Assembly: GCA_022606425.2 (NCBI GenBank)
Contig: JAHDVF020001359.1
Coordinates: 124,001-188,000, forward strand
Source of the DNA: Lepidostoma basale
Taxonomy: Eukaryota > Arthropoda > Insecta > Trichoptera > Lepidostomatidae
DNA length: 64,000 nt
Reading direction: 5' to 3'
The first letter of the stretch is position 1. Each line of letters begins with the position of its first letter. A model generated the notes under the pieces. It saw only the letters and a program-made list of their open reading frames with translations. It did not search any database and had not been told where the DNA came from. Both the position numbers and the translations under genes were made by a program. Below, in pieces: positions 1 through 10,402 of the stretch.

Positions 1-204
1 AACTTAAAAGTAATTTTTACATTACATTTTTACATTACACATAAGCTACTTTTAGTAGTTTTCATTCATATATGAAAATTCCATTATTAATTTCAGGTAA
101 GGTTTTTAAATTTACAGTTTATAGACAATAATTAAGCACATTCCCAAACGTGCCACCTACATATCTGAATTTTGTGTTGCTCGGGCTTTCACAGTAGCAG
201 GTTA

Positions 205-365
205 TCACGCCGTTTCCCCACAGGGGTAGGCAGAGAGAATGGACCATAACACTACTCTATCCTGGCAAACCTCTCTAGCTTCCTCCACATTCATACAACG
301 AGTCATACACGCATGTCGATTCCTCCGACTTCTAACATGACCAACCTTTAAAATCTGATTAGTTT
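205..365 (-). mobile_element. LINE-A fragment (3' end)
   Basis: Same terminal sequence as 38414-38580 on minus (GGGGAAACGGCGTGATA end, then the upstream Cys/Arg-rich coding tail), broken by substitutions. Confidence 0.75.
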
Positions 366-545
366 AATTAATTTGACAAATTAATCAAATTAATCAGATT
401 AAAAGGTTTTATTTGTTTTATCGTTTTTGTAAAGAATTTTGACAGGTGTAGAAATAAATTTTTCATTTGTTCCAATAACAATTTGAATAATTTCTTCAAT
501 ATTATTTTTAAGTTCTTGCTGGTTAAGTGCCTTATTATAGATAAT

Positions 546-710
546 TTAAAAAATGGTGGATACGTGTAACATAAATTAAATAAACACAAAAGTCCGGATT
601 GTCCAAGTCAACATGTGCAACATCGAAAAAAACATGTGTTATTACATTATGTGCTAAATTAAAAAACAGTGGATACGTGGAACATATTATAAATTAAATA
701 GACAATATGT
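546..710 (+). repeat. Degenerate tandem pair upstream of the SINE-like element
   Basis: Two copies of a GTGGATACGTG(T/G)AACATA motif with flanking AAATTAAATA (about 546-595 and 658-710) are offset by about 112 bp. The second also matches the sequence bordering the copy at 60.4 kb. Confidence 0.5.
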
Positions 711-1000
711 GCACCGTCTAAAAAGAACATTTTGTGTAAAATTATTTTTATTTTGTTATTTTATTTTATATCATTGTATTTTATATTATTTGTTTTAGAT
801 TTATTTTGTGGGTGTTGGACGATCGAAGTGTGCGCGGGAGATGCCTATTGGTGGCGATGAGGTTCGCAACCCATCACACCGCGCCTCCCGCGGGGCGAAA
901 AGAGAAGGATGGAGTGCCGCATCAGTAAAAGTGTGACAGTCCATTCTCTCTGCTTACACTTTCGGGGAGACGGCGTGATGGTTAGTTAGTTAGTTAGTTA
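709..1000 (+). mobile_element. SINE-like element, long copy 1
   Basis: Starts near GTGCACCGTCTAAAAAG, includes GATCGAAGTGTGCGCGGGAG and CTATTGGTGGCGATGAGG, and ends GGCGTGATGG(TTAG)n. It is nearly identical to the reverse complement of 60115-60413. Similarity continues more weakly upstream to about 655. No open frame of note. Confidence 0.75.
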
Positions 1001-1262
1001 ATTTGACAAATTAGCCTAATTATTATTATGCATATAGCATGAACTGCCTTTTATATGAAGAATATCTTCAGCAAACAAGTGAAAAACAGTTGTAATTCAT
1101 TCATTGTATGGAAATTTAAATTTTGCCTTATGCGCCTCTTCGGTGTCCGCCTTATGGCAATTCAAATTTTTTTTTTTTTAATTCCAGGGCCCAAAATTGA
1201 TGAATCAAAGATCGGACCAAAGTTGCCGATGCAGCGTGTAAAATAACTAATGTTTAAATGGA

Positions 1263-1450
1263 ATGGGATCGGTCATAAAGCAAGGACAACGGGTGATAAG
1301 ATCTTCTGGCCTGGAGTGGCGAAAGAGAAACAGCTACACAAATTCTGGCAGATCACAAGCAAGATGGTCTGATGACATTAAACGAGTGGCAGGAGGTCAA
1401 TGGCGCAGAGCGGCGAGGGATACAGTTGTGGAAGTCGGGAAGGGAGGCTT
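1263..1450 (+). pseudogene. RTE-like LINE C-terminal remnant
   Basis: The plus frame reads GRSQARWSDDIKRVAGG then QWRRAARDT, the common tail motif (R-x-R-W-x-D-D-I, W-x-R-x-A-x-D) of insect RTE-type and related LINEs. It decays after EVGKGGF. It is a fragment with no RT. Confidence 0.65.
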
Positions 1451-1838
1451 TTGTAGTATTATCATCTATATTACTATTCCACGCCAGCGGACTCGCAGTG
1501 CCGAAATCACGATCGTAGAAACTTACTTTATTGGCTCTGATGTGAATTTCATGGACAACAAAATCAAGAGTTTTGTTTCTTTAATATAATGAATGTTTTC
1601 TGCAAATGTGATATAATATTGTTTATTTGATTATTAAATTTCATATAAAATATTCAAAAAATAGTTTTTCAATTACATTAGTAATATGTATTCAAGTTTA
1701 TAATTCACAGCGAGTTTGCTTGGATTGAAACTTTGTTTTAAAGATATAGACACACATTTTTGCATCCATACACATGGCATTTAATCCAATAAATAAACGA
1801 ATTGTTATTGAACTTTAATTGTATTTGTTTAATATATA

Positions 1839-1896
1839 TTGGGTTTATTTATGTACTCGAATTTAGCAATAGCGAAGCGTTGCCGGGTCAGCTAGT
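1839..1896 (-). repeat. Interspersed repeat end (ACTAGCTGACCCGGCAACG type)
   Basis: On minus this starts ACTAGCTGACCCGGCAACG, an edge sequence common in insect repeats. A related edge starts at 42014 on plus. Confidence 0.5.
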
Positions 1897-1900
1897 TATA

Positions 1901-4900
1901 AATAAATAGAGATTGGGTGTTTTTATTGTTTATTTTAAAATTCTGTCATAAAAAATATAAAAAAATTCATACATAGAGGGAAAAATGAGTTTTATTTGAA
2001 AAAATGATTGTGATTTATTTTTTAATTTTTAGTTTTATCTGTTTCTGGATCGTCTGGAGGCTATTCAGGAACTGGTAAATTCAGGTGGGGTAAATTATTA
2101 TAAAAAAATGTGAAAAAGTTTCGGTATCCACTTCAATTTTTATCCACTTATTATTTTTGCAATTTCTAATGAATTGTTCCCAGTCATGGGGTATGAACAT
2201 TTTATATGAATTTTACATGTGAATTTCGAATCTTTTTCTTGGTCCGTTCAATTACTGAATGCACAGAATCTACTTCCAGATGAGTGTGACCTCGAAGAAG
2301 AAATTTATGCTTTGCAACAAAATTTGTGATTTTGTGTACCTACGTACAAAATCATTTATTTTATTAAGTCCGAGGAGAGGGTAAATGCACACGTCGTGTA
2401 AAAAGTGAACGTATAGGTATCTATAATATCGAATGGACAATAGAGGAACCCTGTAAAGCGTCAATGTTTATAAATATAAGATGTGTCAGCAGGGTGCCAG
2501 AAGGGTGACAAGGTCCGAGGGGCGCGCGATCTGCCGCAGTCCGACGGCACGTGAGCGCAATGTGCGAGGTGGTATGGGCCGGCCTTGCTTTGTTCTAACT
2601 ACTCGTATTATGCATTCTACGAGTACATCCAAGAGACATTCAGGCACACCTTGACCTAATCATTCAACTATTTATCTACCACGTCTGCAGAACCACACTT
2701 TAATTTAGAACATCTTTTTGGCTACTAAGCAGAGCGCCCAGTCGAGTATTTAAGCTGATAGACATGATCTTTGTTTAAGGGGAGCAAACCCATCACAATT
2801 TTTTTTAAATCGTTATTTTTCCCCCTCATATTTCGACAGCATAATTATATTGTGAGAATATAGGAAAGAGGAAAAAAATTATAATAAATATTTACGAAGT
2901 TATCGCAATTAGTCATATACCGTATACTAGCGGGTGCGGTATCTAGTCGGGGCGCTTGGAGTGGAACAACCTATCTTTCGCAATACGTTTGTATAATATT
3001 TTTGCCCTAATAGTTTTGGCAGCGTATTTATTTACAAACAAGTGCGGGGAGAATTTCGGGCCAAGTACAGAAAGCTATCGCTTTGAAAAAAATATCAAAA
3101 CTTGAGACTTGATGATACTTGGCGATGAAAAATGAAATGAAATGAAAAATATCAAAACTTGAAGATGACTTGAAGATACTTGGCGATGAGATTAAACATC
3201 GTGTCCAACTAATTCCTGAATAGTTATCCAGGGATGATTTACTTGAAATATGCTTGGGTGGCCATACCCAAAATGTTAATTAACCCAAAAGTTTCAACGC
3301 GACAGACGTCCAAAGCAACTGCATTCTGGGCTAAAAATCATTTATAATAAATCTCAGCCTTAATTGCTGGTGAGATATTTAATGAAGGCCGCGTCTCCAT
3401 TCTGAGATTTATAAATGAGGTAAATATAATTTTTCGCACATAATCCAAAGTTTTCGGCGAAAAAACTCCCGAAACCGAACCGGCCGAAGGCCGAACCGGA
3501 TGAGTATTTCTACATCAAAAGAAGCTCATTCAGGCAAGTTTTGTCCTTCTGCTGCATATAAGTATGTCTGTAATCGATAAATATAAATATATATTTTGTT
3601 TCAGATCAATAGAAAATGCAGTGCAAGTGCAGAACTTTTCGATGTTACGCAAAAGACGCCTTAACTTGCAAGTCTCATATTTACTTTACTCGGTTCGCTA
3701 AACTTCGTATACGTTCGTATGTAGCACTGAATTTACGTGGTGACATTCTTAGAAATCAATTAAATAATATATATATTTGGTTTCAATGCCTCTTTATTTT
3801 GATTTTAGTTTCTTTTGGAACGAAACCGATAGTAAAAAAAAAACATAAAGTGTTGTTAAAAAGTGTTCATTTATTTCGATAAAACTTATAGTCATAAAAG
3901 TTATTTCTTGTATTTTAGAACGTTAGTCCATCGTATCATATAATGGTCGATCAATTATTTTCTGACCATTGTACAATATGGTATTCTAGCATGTATCGCC
4001 CATCAAATAAAACGTTTGTTCCAAATACGAAATATAATTAGCCATTGTTTCGGTTAGCTCGCCTCGCCCGACCATGGCTACACTCGATACGATAGTTGAT
4101 CGAATTGCGCTTTTCCCTGATCTGGCCGATATCATTGAACGCTGAAATTTACTGACTTTGACGATTCCAAAAATATTATTTAGTTATAATTTTCACAACA
4201 ATATGACATTCAATATATATTTTTAGTTTTCAAACCTTTGATCTTAGTATTCGCATGTAGTGGATACTTGCCGGTATTTACATAAAGTTTAGCGCCCGAC
4301 ATTTAACGAGCGAGTACACACCGCCCACGTAAGACACCCGCTTACGACGTACACTTCGGATTGTATTTCCCCGGTCAACCGAGTCATCCGAAAGCCCTCA
4401 CGATGGAACCACCTGTAGAACTATAAACCCGAAGTGTAGGTCCGTTCATTTCAGAGAGATTGTTTGCAATTGAGTGAGTGACAGTGCGTTTACAAAAAAA
4501 CTAACACTGTTTTCATTTTATTTTTTTTTAATAGAAAAAAATGCATAAAATATTCATGCCTATTTTATTCAAAAATTGATAAAAAAAACAAACATGTTTT
4601 TTTTAAATAAAAATTCTCCTAGCTTCAATTGTTATAATCACAAAACTAGAGTCAATGTTTAACGTTTTATATTGATTTTTCGTGGAAAACAATTAAGGGT
4701 GTGACTAATATCCAAAATAATACTGTAGAATTTTAAAATCTAGAGGTATTTGTTTTTTTATTTAATTATTTCAAATATCTGGTGTGCCCGGCTAATGGTG
4801 TCTGTAAATTCCAATTTTTCTGGCAAATTTGTGTTTTTATCGGAAATTCAAAAACAAAACCACAAACACAAATTTATTATTAATTTATTTTCCTAATTTC

Positions 4901-4916
4901 GAGTACCGAGTATTTT
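1901..4916. other. Gene-free AT-rich stretch
   Basis: No coding exon supported. A GC-rich patch at 2505-2585 and a possible decayed transposase piece near 3230-3340 are the only distinct signals besides the candidate promoter at 4422. Confidence 0.5.
4422..4453 (+). promoter_or_regulatory. Candidate core promoter, no gene attached
   Basis: CTATAAACC is followed 30 bp later by an initiator-like ATTTCAGAG in an otherwise AT-rich, gene-free stretch. No coding exon is evident downstream. It could belong to a transposon. Confidence 0.2.
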
Positions 4917-5105
4917 CAAATCAAATCAGTTTATTTCATCAACAGACATTACAAAAATTATTTTTAAGGCATCTATTGAGAACAGGTAAAATAATATATT
5001 ATGTATAGTATAGGTACTACCAGAAACGCATAAGAGACGGTTCAACATTAGGAAGACAGGGTACTCTCCAGAATTAAGAGTATTTGCCTTCTGAACGTAT
5101 TTTAG
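4917..5105 (+). repeat. Interspersed repeat family F, copy 1
   Basis: Begins AATCAAATCAGTTTATT, with TTAAGGCATCTATTGAG and a later AATTAAGAGTATTTG. Related copies lie at 9336-9470 and, inverted, 37905-38095. Confidence 0.55.
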
Positions 5106-5693
5106 AAGCTAATGCCGTATACTCCGCCTACTAAGAGCCAGGAACCAATACCATAGACCAGGAGACTCCCTCGGGCGGGGCAGTGCCATCTTGACGTAAT
5201 AACAAGCCGCAGGGTTCGATTCAATGTGGCCGACGGAGGAGGCCTTCGCCTCAGCTGTCACTTTAGCTGTCATTCGGTCGTACCTTTCATACAGATTTGT
5301 TACGATGAATCGATGTTTTTTTTAATTATTTTTTTAATTGTATTCGATATATTTTAAGAATGCAAATGATTCTTCATGACATTCCTAGTAAACTTAAAAT
5401 TTCAATATTTATTAATAAAGCTTTACGAGCGAAATAATCGAGCCTGCAATCAAATCATATGCATTACTTATTTTAATAAATCTGATTCGATGGAAAAAAA
5501 TATGGAAAATAAAATAATGTTCATTGTAATATCTCAAAGAAATATTTTTATATAATTTTAATACTTCACAGCCTTGAAGTTTTAACCCAAGTTTCGCAAA
5601 ATAATATTATATCATTTAATTGTTATGCAGAAATTGCATGACAACACAAATTATTTCAAATAATTAATATTGAAAATAACTTTGTTTAATCCA

Positions 5694-5960
5694 CTAAGTA
5701 CACGTTGATTTAATTAAATAATGGTTTTATCACAAAAACACATATGTTTAAATTTAATAACACAAAAAGCACTCGCTTCTAAATGTCAAATCACACGCGA
5801 TACTGAAAACAGGAAATGTATCGACTGTAACTTAAATTTATAACACAGACATATCAAATACATATATATTCACACCTTTTATGAATTCTCGTAAAGATTT
5901 TACCAGAAATAATGTAAGAAAACCTAAAAATTTATCGAAATACACTTGATAAACGAGAGC
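5694..5960 (+). repeat. 267-bp direct repeat, unit 1
   Basis: From CTAAGTACACGTTG to AAACGAGAGC. It matches 6054-6320 with only scattered differences (TATG/TCTG, CGCTTCT/CACTTCG). Confidence 0.85.
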
Positions 5961-6053
5961 ACTTGCTTCGGAGGTTAGAGTGAAGATAGTATGCTCCGAA
6001 ACATGTCGTGTTTTTTAATAATTAGTGGATTAAACAAAGCTATTTTCAATTTC

Positions 6054-6320
6054 CTAAGTATACGTTGATTTAATTAAATAATGGTTTTATCACAAAAACA
6101 CATCTGTTTAAATTTAATAACACAAAAAGCACTCACTTCGAAATTTCAAATCACACGTGATACTGAAAACAGGAAATATATCAACTGTAACTTAAATTTA
6201 TAACACAGACATATCAAATATATATATATTCACACCTTTTATGAATTCTCGTAAAGATTTTACCAGAAATAATGTAAGAAAAGCCAAAAATGTATCGAAA
6301 TACACTTGATAAACGAGAGC
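6054..6320 (+). repeat. 267-bp direct repeat, unit 2
   Basis: Second copy, offset by exactly 360 bp. The 93-bp joiner ends with the reverse complement of the sequence just left of unit 1 (5671-5695 versus 6024-6050). Confidence 0.85.
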
Positions 6321-6740
6321 GGCCGGTACGAATCCCTAGGAGACTCAAAGAAGTGCAAGGCCTCCTCCCAAGTCAAACCATAAACAATATCAAGGAACAT
6401 TGCGGCTTGATATAATGTCAAGATGGCACTGGGCGGGGCGGTCTAATTAATCCATGCGTAATCCGGTACAATGGGGTTGATTTTATTAATCTCGAGGAAA
6501 TTAGAAAATTGATTTTCTATATATTATTAGAAAAATATAAGTTTTTCCATCATGATATAATATTATAATAAATTGGATGATTTATTATAATATGACTATT
6601 AGAAGGGCACTGTGTTCATTTTTGTTATCGAAGTTCTCGGTTGAAATTCATTCGTAACTATTGCAAATAATAATTATAATATTTTTTTAAGATAATCAAA
6701 AGATTTTACTGAAATCAAGAGATGGAAGTTCATTTTAAAT

Positions 6741-7052
6741 AATAATTAAATAAAACGATGTTTTTTAACTACTTCCACTTTTGTCTTTATTTCGACAGCG
6801 ACCGGTTTCGCCAGACTCGCTGGCATCGACAGACTGGTGACAATATTGTAAACTTAGTCCTTTATATACATACATTATCTTTACCTTTATTACCTTATAT
6901 ACGAGTACATACACATCTGTATGTATATAAAGGACTAAGTTTACAATAGTGTCACCAGTCTATCGATGCCAGTGAGCCTGGCGAAACCGGTCTGTGTCGA
7001 AATAAAGACCAAAGTGGAAGTAGTTAAAAAAACATCGTTTTATTTAATTATT
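6741..7052. mobile_element. Foldback element, family 1, long copy
   Basis: An inverted repeat with arms of about 145 bp starting AATAATTAAATAAAACG and including CGACCGGTTTCGCCAG. The arms pair almost fully, leaving a short loop near 6885-6905. No transposase. The short ORF inside is a by-product. Confidence 0.8.
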
Positions 7053-7300
7053 AAATAAAAAATATGTTCGCAGAAATATGGAATTATTAATTCTATAACG
7101 GAATGCGGATATTAAAACTACGTTTAGTTGATCAGGAAGATTGTGCAAACGATGTTTCGAATCACACATTATTTATGTAAATTCCCAAAGAAGACTTTGG
7201 TATTAAATAATAGACAAACTTGGCGGATAAACGTGTTTCTTCGTAGTAGCTATTATGACGTACGGCGCTATCGCCTGTTTAACTAATAATTCAATAGAAT

Positions 7301-7378
7301 GAAAACGGATATTTTCAACAAGTTTTATTTTAATTTATGGGAATCACATATTTCGCCCTTCTAAGGCATTATCAAACG
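7301..7378 (+). repeat. Foldback family 2 fragment
   Basis: ATTTCGCCCTTCTAAGG and CATTATCAAA match the core of the hairpins at 53777 and 58335; only one arm is present. Confidence 0.55.
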
Positions 7379-7872
7379 GTTTAACCCAAGCCTGCTGGGT
7401 TAAACCGCTGGGTTGCTGCCAACAGTTTACTCGGTGGGAACAAAAATCGATTTTCTGGATTTTTCATAACCCGAGTATCCCGTTAGCATAAAACTGTTAA
7501 AATACTTTTTTTTATTTATCATTTCTTCGAAGTTTAAGCTTGATTTCACGTATTAAAACCCGATGCATAATGTGAGGTCGTAATCTTAATATTTGATTAG
7601 AGGCGTGAATATCGTAATACTCGTAATGTGCCGTGCATTATGTAATATGAGATGCCTAGCCGCCCAGCGAGGGAACTGTGAAGGACTGAAATGTAGAAAG
7701 TTAAACCTAAACCCCGTGTTTGGGGTGTTCGTCAAGAACAAAATAATATTCCACATCAGTAACACATGTATTAGCTTTAAAAAATACGAACGTATATTTT
7801 CTATTGCACTTCGTGATATTCCTTCAACGTGAATCAAAAAGAAAATAGTTTTAAAAATGTGGCTTAACTCAC

Positions 7873-8306
7873 CCCAATAATCCCTGACTGCCCCCGAAAC
7901 TCGAAGCCTGGCTGGAGGTCTGCGAGACCTGGAAGCCCTGGGCGGCTCCGCCCACCGACAGGCTGTGGCTGCCCGCCTGGCTCCCGCCCAGGCCCGACAA
8001 GCCATGGGAGAAGGACGCCGTGAAGCCGCCGCTCCCCGTGGGTACCACGCCGAACCCCGCGTTTACTCCGAACCTGGGGGACGCGCTTTTTCCGGGTGCC
8101 TTCCCGAATGTGATTTCATTATCCTTTAGCGTGCTTGGATCCCTCTCCAGGTGTTCCAGCACGGGGAGGAGTGGCGGGGCTAGCGCGGGACTCGGTTCTC
8201 TCCTAGTACTATCTTCTACGAACACGATGGCATCGCTGTCCGCCGCGGCCGGGGCGCCCTGCCGCACCAGCGCGACCATCGCGAGTACTATCAGCGCGGC
8301 GGCCAT
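7873..8306 (-). CDS. Secreted Gly/Ser-rich protein, first coding exon (gene 1, partial)
   Basis: The exon reads from an ATG at 8306 through 144 codons plus two bases and stops at a consensus donor (GG|GTGAGT, GT at 7872-7871). The N-terminus is a typical signal peptide: residues 1-22 have a hydrophobic core (AALIVLAMVALV) and a small-residue cleavage region (APAAADS). After it comes an acidic/proline stretch (about 23-60), then a basic linker (GKAPGKSASPRFG) and a Gly/Ser/Gln-rich tail (SHGLSGLGGSQ, SQTSSQASSFGG). No cysteine is present. The exon is strongly GC-rich against AT-rich flanks, as in gene 2. I found no convincing second exon between 1 and 7872, so the rest probably lies left of the window or in very short exons. 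Family not recognised. A secreted structural protein is likely by composition only. Confidence 0.72.
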
Positions 8307-8437
8307 CGCGGTGTCTGGCGGAACAAGTGCGACTCGGAACTAAGCTCTCTCCGGAGGCGGGCGGGTATTAAACTCGGCCGAGAAGGCCGGACTCCTGGCG
8401 ACACGCGCTCCCGCCGCTCCTGCGAGGCCGCCCGTGC

Positions 8438-8446
8438 CGCCCATAT
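8438..8446 (-). promoter_or_regulatory. Possible TATA box for gene 1
   Basis: On the minus strand an AT-rich CTATATGG motif lies in a GC-rich stretch about 135 bp upstream of the gene 1 ATG. A start site about 30 bp downstream would give a leader of about 100 nt, as in gene 2. The match is imperfect and there is no other support. Confidence 0.3.
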
Positions 8447-9335
8447 AGATGAAGATGTGACTAATATCCTTCTGAATTCCCCGCTCTATTAGAATAAGAG
8501 CGGCACCATTGTTGGAGAGTTGAGTAAGCCGACAACGCGGTGCGGTATGCGACGGTGCAAGCAGTGCGTCGAGTACTCGATATGAAACACGATCAGGCTC
8601 GAGGCCTTATTTCCAACCCACGGCCCAGCGGCTCAGCTTTTATTTATTTGCAATACTTATTAGTCAAGTATTGATTCATTATATTTCTTCTGGCTATTAT
8701 TAAACAAAATGCAATATTCTCTATGATGTACTTATGCACAATGCAGCCTAGTGTGGCAATTATAATACATAGGTACATATATAATATAAGGCACCACTTG
8801 TAAATAGTAAAAAGGTGAGGAAAGAAATCCGTAATTATCCGTATTATTTTCACCAACTCCTCCGATTTTTAATTTGATCTCCGTATATCGCACCTGACTT
8901 AGTGCGTTTATGAAAGTATGTATTATATACAAACATGATTTTTACCTCTAATAAATTTACAAAAATGTATGTATCTTCAATACAATGGAACAAACGAGTG
9001 TATCCATCAATTCAATCAGACGTGCGGGATGTAGGCAGACCTGGGAGGTGGCGATGGCGCTGGCGTACTCTCACAATTTAGCATACGCCTTACGAAATGT
9101 CGATTTTCTATGTCATTAATAATAGACCAAGGTTTATTTCATGAATTTGTATGCGAATGAATCCATTCTGAATACTTAATAGTGCAATTTTCCGGTGAAT
9201 AAAGGAAATCAGAATCTTTCGAGACACTAAGTTTTTCAGCCATGATATTTTTTTTATATGGTAAACACACAAAGAATAATACAAAATCTCTTTCGAATAG
9301 AAGCAAGACATTTCAATTATATGATTAAGATATAA

Positions 9336-9470
9336 ATCAAATCAATTCGGTTTATTTTCTTAAGGGACTACAAACACATTTATAGTTTAAGGCATCTATT
9401 TCAGAGAAATAGTTCTACTTTAGAGAGACAAGATACTCTCTAAAATCAAGAGTGTAGAATATAGAACATC
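9336..9470 (+). repeat. Interspersed repeat family F, copy 2
   Basis: AATCAAATCAATTCGG then TTAAGGCATCTATTTC and a 3' TCAAGAGTGT, parallel in order to copy 1 at 4917. Confidence 0.5.
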
Positions 9471-10224
9471 TCTTATATAATATAAAACTTTATGAAGCGA
9501 TGTTCTTAATTTTCTTCTTCAACTTGCTGTAGACTTAAAGAGAATGTTGTTACAGGATTCTCCTTCTCTGGTGCTGAACTCCGGCTATTACTCCATCGTT
9601 TAGGGGGTCACCCTGGTTGACGCTGTCCATATTGTATTCTTTGAAGAGCTACGCATGGGATTCTTGTGGGAGTTGATCCAGAAATAGTGCGTAGCATTCT
9701 TATTTGTGTTGTCCTTAGCTTACTTTTGGTCTCGACCATATCCGCTCCGCCTCAATACCATGTGTGAGGATAGGTCACACACAGGTCTTATAAATTAACT
9801 CCTCCACACGACATCTCTCAGGCAACCCGCCCCAACTGCAGCTTTATCTAGAGAAGTAATGAATTAAATCTCATGACCTGTTCAGAGAATTTGGGTAGTT
9901 CGTGAGATTTTCCTTTATTATCATTGTAAATAATTGAAATGTGGAATGTAGTAAGGATATTCCTTTATAATTTTCTAAGCCTTCTTAAAGATGGTAATTG
10001 TTATACTTGTTCTATAATCATTAGGGTTCCCAAACTGTTTTGTCCCGTAGATCCCTTGCCAATTTCTTCTATTTTCTGTAGACCCCCTGTATTCCTAATA
10101 TTGATTTTTTTACAAATTCATCTATAACTATAAAATTAGTTTTTGAAAGTGATACAGAGCTACTTCACTTTAATAGGGTTTACAGTAGAAAATAAATCTT
10201 TAAAATAAAATATACGTTAAGTTC

Positions 10225-10402
10225 AATTTACAACACTGTTATAATATAATAAAATATCACAATGATGTATTACACACGTTTTGAGAATGTCGCGACAGCT
10301 GTTTCACCAACCAATGTTGTCATCGGCTGATGAAACAACTGTCGCGATATTCTCAAAAAGTGTATAATAAAAAATTGACACATTACAACAGTGTTGTAAA
10401 TT
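10225..10402. mobile_element. Foldback element with AATTTACAACACTGTT ends
   Basis: The left arm begins AATTTACAACACTGTT and the right arm ends with its complement. Inner arms GAGAATGTCGCGACAGC and ACTGTCGCGATATTCTC also pair, around an ATGTTGTCATC loop. Confidence 0.75.

Larger units (their letters stand above)
5174..6438. mobile_element. Composite with inverted RTE-like arms and internal tandem duplication
   Basis: The left arm (5174-5250) and the reverse complement of the right arm (6346-6438) share GCCATCTTGAC, CAAGCCGCA and GGAGGAGGCCTT. The last of these is a typical lepidopteran RTE 3' motif. Between them a 267-bp unit is present twice. Confidence 0.6.

Noticed and set aside
981..1000. 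Telomere-like TTAG repeats
   Set aside because: The unit is 4 bp (TTAG), not the insect telomeric TTAGG, and it is the tail of the SINE-like and LINE-A elements.
3230..3340. Possible transposase-like remnant (LLEICLGGHTQNVN)
   Set aside because: A faint resemblance to a motif in some insect transposon proteins, but too short and stop-containing to assign.
7586..8005. 139-aa minus-strand frame
   Set aside because: A different frame of the same strand that reads through the gene 1 donor into its intron.
8020..8343. 107-aa plus-strand frame
   Set aside because: Antisense of the gene 1 signal-peptide exon; low-complexity Ala/Ser/Gly.
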